Origin: Tetradesmus obliquus | Taxonomy: Eukaryota; Chlorophyta; Chlorophyceae; Sphaeropleales; Scenedesmaceae | NCBI GenBank assembly: GCA_030272155.1 | Contig: CP126201.1 | Location: 744,001-808,000 of the forward strand | Direction: 5' to 3' | Length of the DNA stretch: 64,000 nucleotides | In this document: in pieces, positions 42,422 through 55,148 of the stretch | Position numbering within the stretch: the stretch's first letter is position 1 | Layout of the letters: each line of letters opens with the position of its first letter | Made by a program: the position numbers and the translations under genes | The notes under the pieces: model-generated | What the model was told of the DNA's origin: nothing | The model's input: only the letters and a program-made list of their open reading frames with translations | Databases searched by the model: none

Positions 42422-44554
42422 TCTTTGCACTCAGTGGAATCAGCGCAGCTGCCCGCTGCTTTCTCACTTACTTCTCCAGGCCCTGCAGCACTCCCTTGTC
42501 GGTGTGGAACACCGGGGAGGTCTTGCCGTGCATCACACCGCATGGCGCACGCACCACATCACCTGCAAGATGCACAACACACTGCCCCGTGAGTGATTGA
42601 TGTGAACAATCTGTTAAAACATGTTACGTAACATGTGTTGCCGTCCAGCGCATCAGAGCACCTCCAAACGTCTTTCCAATGCATCAGCAGGAGATGCACA
42701 CGCCAAACAGCAAAACAACATGCCTGCTGTTACATGAAAGTAACATGTCACACAGCATGTTGTATACTATGATATGTAACATGTTATTTATCAGCACACC
42801 TCCAAAGGCCTCCCCAATGCACTGGTGTCCCATGCACACGCCAAACAGCGCGAATAGCTATTAGCTGCCGACTGTCATGTTATTATGACACTGCAGCCGT
42901 GTTATGTAACAGGTTATTTGTCAGCGCACCTCCAAAGGCCTCCCCGATGCACTGGTGGCCCATGCACACGCCAAACAGCGGGAAGTCAGGGCCCAGCTCA
43001 CGCACCGCCTGCAGGCTGATGCCGCTGTCGGTGGGCTTGCCTGCATCATTCATTAATACGGCAGCAGCACGGCAGCAGCAGAAGCAGCAGTCACTTGCGA
43101 GGGTTGGTGCTGGCTGATAATTCAGCTGAGCTGCAGGCTGATGCCGCTGTCCGTGGGCTTGCCTGCATAGGAGAGATACGTGCAAAGACAGCAGCAGCAC
43201 ATAGTAAGTAACACCAGCAGCAGGATGTGACTGGCAGAACAGGGCCCAGCTCACGCATCGCCTGCAGGCTGATGCCGCTGTCCGTGGGCTTGCCTGCATC
43301 ATTCATTGATACGGCAGCAGCACGACAGCAGCAGAAGCAGCAGTCACTTTTGAGGGTTGAGCTGGCTGATATTTCAGCTGAGCTGCAGGCTGATGCCGCT
43401 ATCTGTGGGCTTGCCTGCATAGGAGAATTAGGTGCAAAGACAGCAGCAGCAACAAGTGAATGACAGCAGCAACACAGCGCGTCAAGTTGATGCTGGAAAG
43501 GCAGGCAGCACACAACAATTCCTGATGCTGAACATTCACACCTGGCCCTGGTGACACCAGGATTCCTGCCGGGTTGATTGGCCTAGAACAGACACGCACC
43601 AGCTGCTTGCAAGAAAGCAACACACATTGATATGCCAATACAAACACTACCCTGTTTGTAAGCGGTCAAGAGCATGCTCTATGACAACGCACCTGGCCCT
43701 GGTGACACCAGAATGCCTGCTGGGTTGAGTGCGCGGATCTCATCAACTGTCTTCTCGTCATTCTTGAGCACCAGAAAGTCTGCCCCAAGGTCACCCAGGT
43801 ACTGCAGCACACATAATTACATTTCAAAATGAATTAATATTGTCACACTGTGGCGGTGCGTGTTGGCAGATGGGCGTACCCCACAGCTGCAGTACTGGCC
43901 ATCGAGAGCAGCCAGCATGTATAATGAGGGAGCATATCTCCTGCTGCTAGTGAACACTGTACTGGAGCCACAAATTCCTAAGCGCTTGGTACTGCTGTGC
44001 AGACTGTGACTGCTGAAGAGAGGTATCACATCCACTGGACACCGTGTCTCTACGCCGCACGACGTGTCAGTCTCCTGCCCTGTCCCAGTGAGTGTTGCCA
44101 CGTTGCTGCTGTGGATGTCTTGCTGCTCCTGCAGGCATTGCAGCAGCCGCACGCAGCCTCACCTGCACTAGGTTGTATGTAAAACTGTCATAGTTGTCAA
44201 TGACCACAATTGGACCCTTGCCAGCAGCAGTTGCTGCCACTGCTCGTCTGCTGCTGCGGCTGACTCTGCTGATCCTGGGGCATGCCAGCTGCCTGATGCA
44301 TGGCCCTGCAACGCACAGCGTAAAGTAATTGTCAGCTACGAGGAGATCTCCTGCTGGGTTTTTGCACTGCGGATTGCTCCGGCTCCGAACTTTGCTGCTG
44401 TTGCTGCTGCTACAGCTGGAGGGGTTGGTTCAGTGCCGCCACTCGGGAGCAAGTCGGAGATTGAACGCAACATAGTAGGAAGAAAATCGTGCTTACTTTG
44501 TCGCCTGGCTGCTGCTGTGTGCTGTAAACACCGGTGCTGATGGAGTGCTGCCAT
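41210..44554 (-). CDS. trpG: Anthranilate synthase beta subunit (glutamine amidotransferase), plastid-targeted, 7 exons, 263 aa
   Basis: Exons in sense order: 44554-44497, 44305-44163, 43801-43693, 43040-42930, 42562-42472, 42011-41895, 41372-41210; phases are continuous and the stop is TGA. It supplies ammonia from glutamine to the alpha subunit to make anthranilate, the first committed step of tryptophan synthesis. Residues 1 to about 48 are basic, Ser/Arg/Ala-rich ([18 protein letters not shown]), a chloroplast transit peptide. Class I amidotransferase motifs follow: [15 protein letters not shown] (53-67), [23 protein letters not shown] with nucleophile Cys129, [14 protein letters not shown], and QFHPES with His220 and Glu222. 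Length fits plant ASB after the transit peptide, plus a short Ala-rich tail. The first donor (GTAAGC at 44496) was chosen because it alone keeps phase into exon 2. Confidence 0.95.
41430..41700 (-). repeat. Acceptor-side copies of the anthranilate synthase last exon
   Basis: Copies encoding [13 protein letters not shown] sit before the real exon at about 41694-41665, 41593-41545 and 41476-41430. Each has a CTGCAG acceptor. Confidence 0.88.
43125..43425 (-). repeat. Acceptor-side copies of the CMGHQC exon
   Basis: Three copies of the exon 4 start ([12 protein letters not shown]) with a CAG acceptor lie at about 43415-43384, 43293-43250 and 43166-43130, upstream in sense of the real exon (43040-42930). 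Confidence 0.88.
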
Positions 44555-44807
44555 TATTTCTCCTGTTTTTCAGGACAGTATGTTTTTGATCTCAAACTTA
44601 AAGCCTTTATGTAGGCAATCGTCGTCTGCTTCTGCATCTGTGCGAAGGCACGTTGTTGGCCTGTCACAAAAGCCCTTGTTGTGTTGACACAGCGATTTAT
44701 TGTTCAATCTGCTTCAATAACTAGCGAAACGCTTCAACTGCAATTTTTGTATCTATACAGTCAACGCAGCACCTACTGGTATCGACCTGCTACAACCTGC
44801 AACAGCA
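44555..44807. promoter_or_regulatory. Bidirectional promoter region, anthranilate synthase / hydrolase
   Basis: Only 253 bp separate the start codons of the minus-strand anthranilate synthase gene and the plus-strand hydrolase gene. The interval is AT-richer than its flanks and almost free of CAG/CTG. No TATA box could be identified with confidence. Confidence 0.6.
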
Positions 44808-46943
44808 ATGCAACCTACTGCACCTTCGCCCAAATTACGGCACGAAAGCTTTCGTGACATGCACATGTCACAGTTATCAGAAACTGTTATCCCATTTCGT
44901 TCTTGCAGACTTGCCGGCACCGTAGAAAGCGTCCTTGGTGTGAGACAGTGCTGCCCCCTGGCAGGCCACACCAACCGCAGCAGCAGATCATGCAACAGGC
45001 AGCTGCAACGAACAGTTGCAAAAGCCTCGTCCTCTGACAGCTTCGGTGACCAAGTGCTGCTGCCTCTAGACACCTTCGACCCCTTTCCCTCCAAACTGGC
45101 TCCACACCGACGAGTGGACATCATGCTGCCTCCCAGTGAGTCCATCTGTCGGTTTGTTGACTCTGTTAATCTTTGCTAAGCATGAGCGCACCCAGTCGCG
45201 CATGCCAACGCCCCTTTGCCATCAATCAGGTGTTGCCAGCAGTGCCAACATGTTGGGAAGGTAACCACTAGATGTGCGCGGCAGCACTGCTGGCATGAAA
45301 GTGGCACCTGCAGCAGCTCCAAGTGCTGCAGCTGACCATGAAGCAGCTGCAGATCCACACACGGTGCTGTTTCTGTGGCTACTGCTGCAGCTCTTGCACT
45401 ATGGTGGCATCAGCAAGCTGCTGCCCATTGAACTGCCAAGGCCCCATTAAACCACACGTGCCGCACCACACAACTCTTCCAGCGCCGCCTACTTTTTACC
45501 CCGCCACTAAATAAACATCACTGAATGTCGCAGGCTACCACGCCAGTCCTGCAAGCACGCGCTACCCCGTGCTCTACATGCACGACGGTCAAAACGTGGT
45601 CCACCCTGAAACCTCCTTCCTGGGCGTTGACTGGGGCCTGGATGAGTCACTGGTAGCTGGAGCAGCAGCTGGAAGGCTGCAGGAGTTCATTGCAGTGCTG
45701 GTTTGGAACACGCCACAGCGCTTGCAGGAATACATGCCAGCAGGTGCGGCTTTGGAACAGCATATTAATTATCAATGTTTGTGGTAGTGTGCCGTACGCT
45801 GCAGGGTAGCCATGTGCAGGTACCAGCAGCAGTGCAGCATTGGATGCAGCCACACGCAGCGCCTGCAGGAGTACATGCCGGCAGGTGCGGCTGCACGACC
45901 GGGAAACAGAAGCATGCGTCGCCTTCTGTCGTAGGCTGCAGCGCAGACATATGCGGATGCAAGCAGCAGTGCAGCAGCAGAGAAAACGCTTGCAGTAGTA
46001 GTACATGCCAGCAGGTGCAAACCCGCAGCGAGCGTGTCTGCAGTAAAACAAATGCTAAGCTGGCCACCCACCTCTGTCCTGTATCTGCTGCTTTGCAGAG
46101 GCGCTGCGCTGGCTGACCACGCAGCAGCAGTGCTGGTATGACAGGGTAACAAACCGCTACTACAACCTTTACGTGGGGGTGCACCTGTTGCCAACCGACT
46201 CTGTTTGTCCTGTGTCTGCTGCTTTGCAGAAGCGCTGAGCTGGCTCATGACGCAGGAGCAGTGCTGGTGTGACAGGGTAGAAGACCGCTACTACAACCCT
46301 CGCGTGGGGTGCACCTGTTGCCACGCGCCTTTGCTTGTCCTGTGTCTGCTGCTTTGCAGAAGCACTGCGCTGGCTGACCACGCAGCAGCAGGTCTGGTAT
46401 GACAGGGTAACAGACCGCTACTACCACCCTCACGTGGGGGTGCACCTGTTGCCAACCGTCTCTGTCATGTATCTGTTGTTTTGCAGAAGCACTGCGCTGG
46501 TTGACCACGCAAGAGCAGTGCTGGTATGACAGGGTAGAAGACCGCTACTACAACCCCACCTCAGATGCCTACCTGGCAATGATCACGCTGTACATGCACG
46601 ACGGTCAAAATGCCTGCAACCTGCTGCCCCAAACATGCTGCTGCTGCTGCCGCTGCTGCTGCTGCTGCTGCTGCTACTACTGCTGCCTCTGCTTGCCTTT
46701 CCTCCCCCGCAGAAGCTCTCCGATGGCTGACCACGCAGCAGCAGTGCTGGTATGACAGGGTGGAAGACCGCTACTACAACCCCACCTCAGATGCCTACCT
46801 GGCAATGCTGGTGCAGGAGCTGAAGCCCTATGTGGATCAGCACTACAGGACGCTGCCCGCACAGCAGCATACAGCAGTAATGGGCAGCAGCATGGGCGGA
46901 CTGGTGTCACTGTACGCTTTGCAACGTTACCCCGAGGTGAGAG

Positions 46944-46974
<31 letters not shown>

Positions 46975-46976
46975 AC

Positions 46977-47009
<33 letters not shown>

Positions 47010-48605
47010 GTTGCCCGCTGTTTTCAGAGGCGCTGTTGCAGCAGCTCCGTGTGCTGCTCCACGTGTTGCTGCCCATGGTGCTCCATTACATTGTTGCTGG
47101 TTCTGCTGTGTACTGCTGTCACTGCTGCTTCTTTTGCTGTTGCCGCTGCTGTGCAGGTGTTTGGTGCTGCTGCATGCCTGTCAACGCACTGGTTGCCTGG
47201 GGGAGGGCTGCCAGTGGCCTGGCTGGCGCAAGGCAACATCCCTGACCCTGCCACACACAGGTGAGGCGTGAACTTCACTGTTTGAAACAGTGCCCACTGA
47301 GTTTGTTTCAAATATGCTGCACTGGTGGCCTTATGGCAGTGGCCTGGCTGGCACAGGGCAACATCCCTGACCCTGCCACACACAGGTGAGGCGTGGCATG
47401 GTGTGAAGATTTCCAATGTGTGTGGGATTGCTAGTCACTGCAATTCAAGGGCAGCTTGCTGCGCCTGCCCGCTGTGGGTTTGATGGTACAGGTGAGACTT
47501 GGTCATACTCTGCACTACAACACACAGCAGCTGGCTGTGTTTGACTGACAGTGTTTGCGCCTGCCGGCTGTGTTTGACTGACAGCGATGAGTTTGCCATA
47601 CCCTGCACTGCAAGTCAAAAGCATCGTGCTGTGCCTGCAGGATATACTTTGACCATGGCACTGAGGGCCTGGACAGTGAGTACGGCCCCTACCAGAAGCA
47701 AGTTGACCAGCTGTGCAAGGCTGCTGGCTACACAGAGGTGGGCTGTACAGTAGGCTGCAGGAGCAGGACGTGTGTGTAATGGCAGCTTCAAAGGAATTGT
47801 GATAACCTGATTGTTAGGGGGTGTGCTGCCGGCATCAGATGTGCAGGGCTGCTGGCTATACACAGCGGTAGGGTGCAGGAGCAGGACGTCAGTGCAATGG
47901 CGGCCTCAAAAAATCCTGATAACCTGATTGTTACGGGGGTGTGCTGGCGGCATCATATGTTTAGGGCTGCTGGCTACACAGAGGTAGGCTGCAGGAACAG
48001 GGAGTGTGTGTGGCGGTAGCAGCCTTAAAACGCGCCACGGCCTGCTGCTCTGGGTTGGTGTGCTGCCTGTATTCTAAGTGCAGGCACAGCTGCACCCAGA
48101 GCGTTGTATGCGATGTTGTACAGCAGCTGCAGACAGCTCCTGCAAGCAGAAAGCTCCTGACAGCACATGCTGGGTATGGGTGGCAAACTCTAACCCCCAC
48201 CTGCTGCCTGGTGAACGCGGTGAGGGGGTCTGGGTGGTCTACCCCTCACCAATAGAGAGGCAACTATAGTCGTGGTTTCTGCTCCGTACGGGGCGCGGTT
48301 GCCGATGCCGATGACAAGGTATGGCTTACAAGAAGACTATCTTGTTATGCCGGGTTGGTGGTGTATTGCCGGCACCTTCACGCCGCTGCATCTACCATCA
48401 CTTGTGCCAGTAGGGTGCAGACATGTGCATCGATGCAGCCGCTATTGCGCCTTACTTCAGCATTGCTGTTGTTCTGCTGCTGCTGCTGCTGCTGCTGCTG
48501 CAGGGTGTGAACTACAGCAGCGTGGTGTTTCGTGGTGAGACGCACAACGAGCTGGCCTGGCGCAAGCGGCTGCACCTGCCCCTGGAGTTTCTCTTTGGTG
48601 CTTAG
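44808..48605 (+). CDS. Alpha/beta hydrolase, Fes / esterase-D-like, 6 exons, 354 aa
   Basis: Exons: 44808-45135, 45534-45743, 46713-46936, 47157-47260, 47641-47737, 48504-48605; all phases agree, stop TAG. The first ~80 residues are Ser/Arg-rich and could be a targeting peptide (uncertain). The fold follows: RRVDIMLPPSY, RYPVLYMHDGQN, the nucleophile elbow GSSMGG with Ser239, IYFDHGTEGLD (acid region, Asp293 on), and a GETHNELAW ending with His335 as the likely catalytic His. This order is typical of the putative esterase family (Fes/IroE, CE1-like; PF00756). Substrate cannot be told from sequence; carbohydrate-ester, S-formylglutathione-like or siderophore-type esters are all possible. It shares a short divergent promoter with anthranilate synthase. 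Confidence 0.9.
45858..46570 (+). repeat. Exon-edge copies in hydrolase intron 2
   Basis: Donor-side copies of exon 2 (RLQEYMPAG with GTGCGG/GTGCAA) at 45858-45890 and 45989-46015 are followed by four ~130-bp acceptor-side copies of exon 3 (EALRWLTTQQQCWYDRVEDR), starting near 46098, 46230, 46360 and 46487. The real exon is at 46713. Confidence 0.9.
47330..47386 (+). repeat. Donor-side copy of hydrolase exon 4
   Basis: Near-identical repeat of the exon end (VAWLAQGNIPDPATH then AG/GTGAGG) about 120 bp after the real donor. Similar copies of the exon 5 end (KAAGYTE) occur at 47838-47868 and 47961-47985. Confidence 0.88.
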
Positions 48606-49365
48606 CTGGCAGCGCAGCAGCTCCTGCATCAAGCAGCATCATCATCAGCAGAAGCAGGCGCGCATCCTGGTCTGAGCGCGAGCGAACAGCAGGGCAGCAA
48701 CACACTGTGGCAGCAGCACCACAACAGCAGCAGCCGCGGCGGTGGCGATGCAGCAGCAGCAGCAGCAGCAGCAGAGGCAGGAGCAGCCGCGAAGCCGAGC
48801 CTGTGCACAGGTTGCTAGGTTTGGATAGGTAATACGATGACAATGCGCACCGACTTGTTGAACAGGTGTCACAGCGCAGCTGCAATTGGTGTGTGCTGGA
48901 TGGCCATCTGATGTATGATGCATCGTGCTGGGCCCGTATAATCTTCAGCTGCCACAAGCGTCCTGTCCTTGTCAGCGATTGGCAAGGCAACAACGCGCTC
49001 TAATGGCTGGATCAGTACAGCAAATGGTCATGAGCTCCAGCACCTGAACGGTTGGTTGATGATGAGCTGCGGTGACTAACAGCTTCGGTCAAGTTGGTGC
49101 TGATCTGGTCTGCTGTCCGCCCGCCGCAAGTAGCCCTACACTTCAAGTGTCAGTGCCGCTGGGTCGGACCCATTGCGCTGATTGACTCAATGTGATTCAT
49201 GCATGACGTTCAAAATGCCGAATCGCGTTCATGACGCAAGACTATCTGGTACAAAGCATGCTGATGGTCTGATTCAACTGATCTACAGAGTGCATCTCAG
49301 TCAACAACATGGTGTTGGTGTACAGGGCAAACAAGCCATAGCCACCAGCATCGGCTGGACCCAAA
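48606..49365. other. Hydrolase 3' flank without a gene
   Basis: Contains a sense CAG run (48747-48776) in the presumed 3' UTR. No second copy of the hydrolase tail is seen, unlike the other genes. No coding signal. Confidence 0.5.
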
Positions 49366-49589
49366 CCCAACTTTTGAGTGTCTTGAAGACACTGTTACAA
49401 AACCCAACTTTTGAAGTGTCTTGAAGACACTGTCACAAAACCCAACTTTTGAGTGTCTTGAAGACACTGTCACAAAACCCAACTTTTGAAGTGTCTTGAA
49501 GACACTGTCACAAAACCCAACTTTTGAGTGTCTTGAAGACACTGTCACAAAACCCAACTTTTGAGTGTCTTGAAGACACTGTCACAAAA
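49366..49589. repeat. 37/38-bp minisatellite, 6 units, each with a perfect 8-bp-arm palindrome
   Basis: Six units begin CCCAACTTTTGA and contain AGTGTCTTGAAGACACT, an inverted repeat with 8-bp arms around a single G. Unit lengths run 37, 38, 37, 38, 37, 37, the 38-bp form having one extra A. It lies between the convergent 3' ends of the hydrolase and DUF21-CBS genes. Confidence 0.95.
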
Positions 49590-50377
49590 GGCAGCAGCGT
49601 CTCTTTGCAGCTTGTGTGTTACACAACGGGAACACAGTCCGTGTATGAGCCATGTGCATAGGCAGGCTCATTGGTATAACCACCGAATTTAAACCTCAAT
49701 TTATCACAGAATACGATGCAGCGCCATTCACAGGGCAACAGGCCGCAGCACTGACATCAGCAACTTGAGGCGTCACCTAAGGTTTCAGATTCAAGCACAT
49801 GCATGCATGCATGCGCACGAGCCTTGTCTGGCAAGGTGCAACACCTACAAAGCATACTTTGAAACTCAAAGCTGTACGAGCCGCATACAAATAAGCACAG
49901 AGCATGTCCACCGCACAGTACGAATTCCTCATACTGCCAGGCCATCAAACACGCGCGCACTGCACGCAACCAGCCATGATATCATGTAATTGTCAAATCA
50001 CATCGCCATCGGCCGACTTGAGTAGCAGAAAAACGACACACTGCTTGGTTGTGCTTGCAAGCAGTCCGGTGTTTCCAGATTTCGAACAAAGACCGTCAGC
50101 AATCAACCCAACAACAGCCAACCTGCAAATCCCTGCACCTCAATTGCCATCAGAGCAACATATTACGCAATAAAACGATCCAGACATTACGGAACAGTCC
50201 CCACTGAGCCACCAAAAAGCATACCTAGAGAAGCAACGATTACGCAGGACAAAGCGTATTGGCAGTACTACACCGCGCAAAACGCGTGAAATCTTACAGC
50301 TGTAGGTTGCTGCATCACACTGCCGATCATCAGGCGCACAGCAGCGCCTGTCTCTCTTTGGCAGCTTGCCACATCAG
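49590..50377. other. DUF21-CBS distal 3' UTR or flank
   Basis: C/A-rich on the plus strand (T/G-rich in minus sense), fitting minus-strand transcript. No gene is seen. Confidence 0.4.
50294..50298 (-). terminator. Possible TGTAA polyadenylation signal, DUF21-CBS gene
   Basis: Minus-strand TGTAA about 350 nt past the stop at 50649 and just past the duplicated tail. Another lies at 49623-49619 beside the minisatellite. Confidence 0.25.
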
Positions 50378-50595
50378 CTACACATGCTGATTGTACTGCT
50401 CTTCTGGGATCAGTAGCGGCTCTTCCAACCCGGTGCGCCCAGCAGCAGCAGCAGCAGCAGCACTTGTGCCGCCCCCGCCACTTGTACTGCCTCCTCCACT
50501 TGTACTGCTCTCACCCTCCATCAGGCCCTCCCGTACTGCCTGGAAGTAAGCGTACTGCCTTTGTGTACTGCCCTCGCCTTGATCATCAGGCACAC
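50378..50595 (-). repeat. Copy of the DUF21-CBS last-exon tail in its 3' UTR
   Basis: Re-encodes AYFQAVREGLMEGES, the Gly/Ser/Ala stretch and LEEPLL, closely matching the real C-terminus (up to 50649). It then runs on to a different end and stop at 50378. It remains open, so it could be an alternative C-terminus. Confidence 0.88.
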
Positions 50596-50648
50596 AGCAG
50601 CACCTGTCTCTCCCTGGCAGCTTGCCACGTCAGCTATACATGCGGATT

Positions 50649-50694
50649 TCACTCCTCGTCAGGGCCCAGCAACGGCTCTTCCAACCCGCTGCGC

Positions 50695-50727
<33 letters not shown>

Positions 50728-51318
50728 CTTGTACCACCTCCTCCACTTGTACCGCTCTCACCCTCCATCAGGCCCTCCCGTACTGCCTGGAAGTAAGCGT
50801 ACCGCCTGTGTGTACTGCCTTCCCCTTGATCACTCGACCGCCGCGCAACTGCCAGCAGCTGCTGCCCCACATTCATATTCATATTCATGCTGCTGAACAC
50901 CTGGCTGCTGCTGCCGCTGCTGCTGCTGGCTTGTCCGTGGTTCCCAGATCCGCCAGATCCGCCGTGTGCATGCCCGAGGCTCGCGATCGTGTACGTCAGA
51001 AACCCGTTATCCGCCGAGTTCCTGCGCACCAGCTGCGCCGCCTGCACGTGCCCGGCCGCATGATACTGCTGCACCTGCAGCTGCTGCTGCAGCTGCTGCT
51101 GCGACAGCTGCTGCTGCTGCTGCTGCTGAGGCTCTAAAGACAGCCTGCTGCTGCTAGGCCGGAACATAAGGCTGCTTGCTGCAGTGCTGGCGCTGCTGCC
51201 AGCGCCATCCCGCAGGGTTTGTGTTTGGCTGTAGGTTGGTGTGGCTGGCAGGGCTGGGGGGCTGCCACTGATTGGGGTGCCTGGGTTGCTGAAAGTGCCG
51301 CGGGACTCGTAGAGCTGC

Positions 51319-51385
<67 letters not shown>

Positions 51386-52798
51386 AGGACAGGGATGATC
51401 AGGGTGCTTTGTGCATGCATAACTGGCCATGCGCACCAAGCGCAAACACCACAAAACACACACTGCAGCAAAACACAACAAACATGTGCATTGCACAGAC
51501 ACACCCACCACCAGGTTGTGGTGCTGCTGCATGTGGCTGGCGTGCGGCCGCAATCAGCAATATGGCACGAACGATGTAACCAAACAGCAGCTCACATGCA
51601 CACAGACACACAAGCACACAGAATTGCTCACCACCAGGTTCTGGTGCTGCTGCATGTGGCTGGCGTGCAGCCCCACATAGCAGTACGGCGTGTGCAATGT
51701 GACCAAGCACAGCACAAAACATCAGCAAACACGCACACAATCACACCAGCAACCCAATGTTTGATCCGCGCAGACTCACCACCAGGTTGTGGTGCTGCTG
51801 CATGTGGCTGGCATGCGGCCAGCTGCCGCCGGGGTGGTGTCCCAGCTGGTGGTGCGCCACCAGGCGGCCCACGCGCGGCGTGAACTGCTGCGCATATGCC
51901 TGCACAACAATTGAAAGCAGCACGGCAGTCAAAAGGCGGTTAAAACAGTTTGTCTACTACTGCTGTGGGTGTGCCGCCAGGCGGCCCACGCGCGGCGTGA
52001 ACTGCTGCGCGTATGCCTGCAAGTATTTCAAACGCAGCATGTAAAAAAGCAGCAAGTTAGTTGGGTTGGCACTAGGTTTGTCTACTATTGCTGCGGGTGA
52101 GCCACCAGGTTTAAGGGGCTGCATGTGCATGCGTGTTGCGACAGACAGCAGGTGCATCTGGAGCCACACTTGCCAAAGTGGGAGCACGCCGCAGTCTCAC
52201 CTTCCTCAAGCGTGGCGGCAGGTTGCTCGCAGCATTCGTGCCGATGTTATCACAGGCAGGCAGGCAGACAGACAGACAGACAGACATACAGACAGACATA
52301 CAGATTGAAGCAAGCAACTGACACAACCTGCAAATACCCCGCCGTCTCACCTTCCTCAGGCGTGGCGGCAGGTTGCTGGTCAGCGCATACTGCTCCACAC
52401 GCGTCACCTGCAGCGCGGCGAGACATAGCGGCATCAGCGGCAGTGTACGCGGGCAGGGATGACACCTTGGGAAGCGCGTAGTGCTGAGCCAATTGCAATG
52501 CACCAGGGGTGGCAGTCCTGTAGCTGTGTTCGCAAGCGCAGCGCCAGCAGCTGGGCTTCGCTGCTGTGTTGTGCACATACTGCTTGCCAGAGACAGGTGT
52601 ACAGCCCAGGTGCTGCGCCCGCACCCTACCTCGGCGTCGTGAGTTGTGCTGCTGTGATACAGTCATGATTGTCACACATTTGCCAAACACCGTTGCAGTT
52701 GTTTATCAAGCGCACCTGCATGTTGTCCACGTACAGGTCCGTCTCATCGATGATCTCCTGCTGCAGCAGCTGTGATGCATAACACGGCAGCATTAGCC

Positions 52799-52835
<37 letters not shown>

Positions 52836-53424
52836 GCGTCAGCATGTGGCAACACAGCCTCAGCATATACACATGTGTCCCGGCTCTGCCATCAGTGCAC
52901 AGCGACAGCCACACAACTGCTATCCAAATGCACAACAGCGGCGCAGCATGCGGCTGACTTCTGCCAGGTGGAAAGAATTCACCATCATGACGAGCATTTG
53001 TAGGAAGCAGCATCATTGAAGCTGGCGTGTTATGTCGCACTGCATGGTGGGGCGCATAGCAGCTAGCGTCAGCTGGTTGGCATTAGCTGGATCACCTCCT
53101 CGATCACATCTTCAATCGTGATGATCCCCACAGGGTCACCCTCCCGCAGGTGACTCCAGGCAGCAGCAGCAGCAGCCTCCTCACCAATCCACGCGCCAGC
53201 AGCAGCAGCACCGCTGCCGCTACCATCCAGACCATCCACACTCTGCTGCTGCTGCTGCTGCGGCCGCGCAGGGCCGGTTTGCGCCTCGACATAGATCATG
53301 TTGTCGCCGGCTTTGATCACGCCGGACTTTTTCCGCGGCAGGCCCTGCTGCTGCTGCTGCTGCTGGCTTGAAGGCACCAGCTGGGGTGTGCCGCAGCGAG
53401 ATGCCGCAGCTGATACTCCACCCC

Positions 53425-53458
<34 letters not shown>

Positions 53459-53918
53459 ACCGAGCTGCCACGCACCGCTCCTGTCCATCTTTGTTGGAGA
53501 TGTAAACAGAGACGAGGCACAGGATCCGCCGCCAGGCGACAGCATGCCCAATGCTGCTGCCAAATCTTGCGAGCCGCGCATACTGCCGCCGGCCTCATAC
53601 TGCTGCTGCTGTTGCATAGTGATCGGCTTTGTAAGTGCTACCATATGGCTGCCGCCTGCTTCGAATAGCCGCAGCAGCTGGTATAAAGGTGTGTCTGCTG
53701 GCAGCCTTGGAAGCTGCCTGCTGACCAGCTGGCCTGCAGTAAGGCCTGCCTCTGAATCAACAAGCACCAGCTCTTTGACAAGAATAAGGCCGATCAGGGC
53801 GTGCCTGCACAAAGAGCAGCAGCAGCAGCAGCAGAGGCGGCAGAGGCACGGTGAGGCCTGCCTCTAAATCAACTAGCACCGGCTCCTTGACGAGGATGAG
53901 GCCTATCAGGGCGTGCCT

Positions 53919-53979
<61 letters not shown>

Positions 53980-54190
53980 GAGCACGGTGAGGCCTGCCTC
54001 TGAATCGACAAGCACCAGCTCTTTGACCAGAATGAGGCCTATGAGGGCGTGCCTGCAGGCAAATGAAGGGAGCAGAGGGCACAGCAAAGAGGTTGATCGG
54101 TTGGATGATGTGTTGCAGTTAGGCCTGCCTCTGAGTCGACCAGCACAAGCTCCTTAACAAGAATGAGGCCGATCAGGGTGTGTCTGCACA

Positions 54191-54225
<35 letters not shown>

Positions 54226-55083
54226 CACAAGTCAACATGGCAACAATGTCGACCAAGCTGACCAGCTGGCCTGCAGTGAGGCCTGCTTCTGAGTTAACAA
54301 GCACCAGCTCCTTAACGAGAATGAGGCCTATGGGAGCGTGCCTGAACACAGAGCAGCAGCAGCAGCAGCAGCACCAGCAGCAGCAGCAAGAACATGGTGA
54401 GGCCTGCCTGTGTTATGAAAGCAGCACCTCCTGCACCAGAATGAGGTGTGTGGGGGCGTGCTTGCAGCAGCACAAGACCTGGTTACGCATCAGACCAAAC
54501 ACTTGTACAGACTTGCAAAACCATATCAAATAATGAAGCAGCACACACCTGTCGCCTGGCTCGTGCAGCGGGATGCGGCTGTGGCCGCTGACAAGGATCT
54601 CCTGCAGCGCCGCCTCGTCCAGCTTCCGATCTGATGGCAGCATGAATACCTAGCAGCAGCAGCAGCAGCAGCAGCGGCAGCAGCAGCGGCAGCAGCAGCA
54701 GCAGCGTGTTGGCCCAATCTTTCAAGCAACAGGCGCCGCCAAGGCCGCACACGAAGCAGAGTGTCTCCTCATTGCGTGCTGTCCCTGGCCAACACGTAGA
54801 GTATTTGATGCACCTGCAAGGACAACCTGTTGAATACACAGTGATAATGGGGATTGTGTCAGCAGACAGCCCAATTGTCAAATTAAACAGCAAGTTCAAA
54901 TTCGATCCTTGTTCCCGCTCACCTTGTCGAGTGGTGTCATGGCGGCCCAGGCCGTCTTGCTGGTCAGGTCCAGTGCTCCGGTGATGATGCTGATCTCGTC
55001 AGCAGACAGCGTGCCTCCTAGGCCCTCATCAGTGCTGTGCAGCCCAACCAGTGCCTTGAGCTGCGCGCGGCGGAAGTAAGCCT

Positions 55084-55148
<65 letters not shown>

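Noticed and set aside
49366-49589. CRISPR-like direct repeats with an internal palindrome
   Set aside because: The units are contiguous with no variable spacers, there are no cas genes, and the host is eukaryotic. It is a minisatellite.
53150-53371. Plus-strand Ser/Leu-rich frame over the DUF21-CBS region
   Set aside because: Antisense shadow of the 53804-53096 exon.
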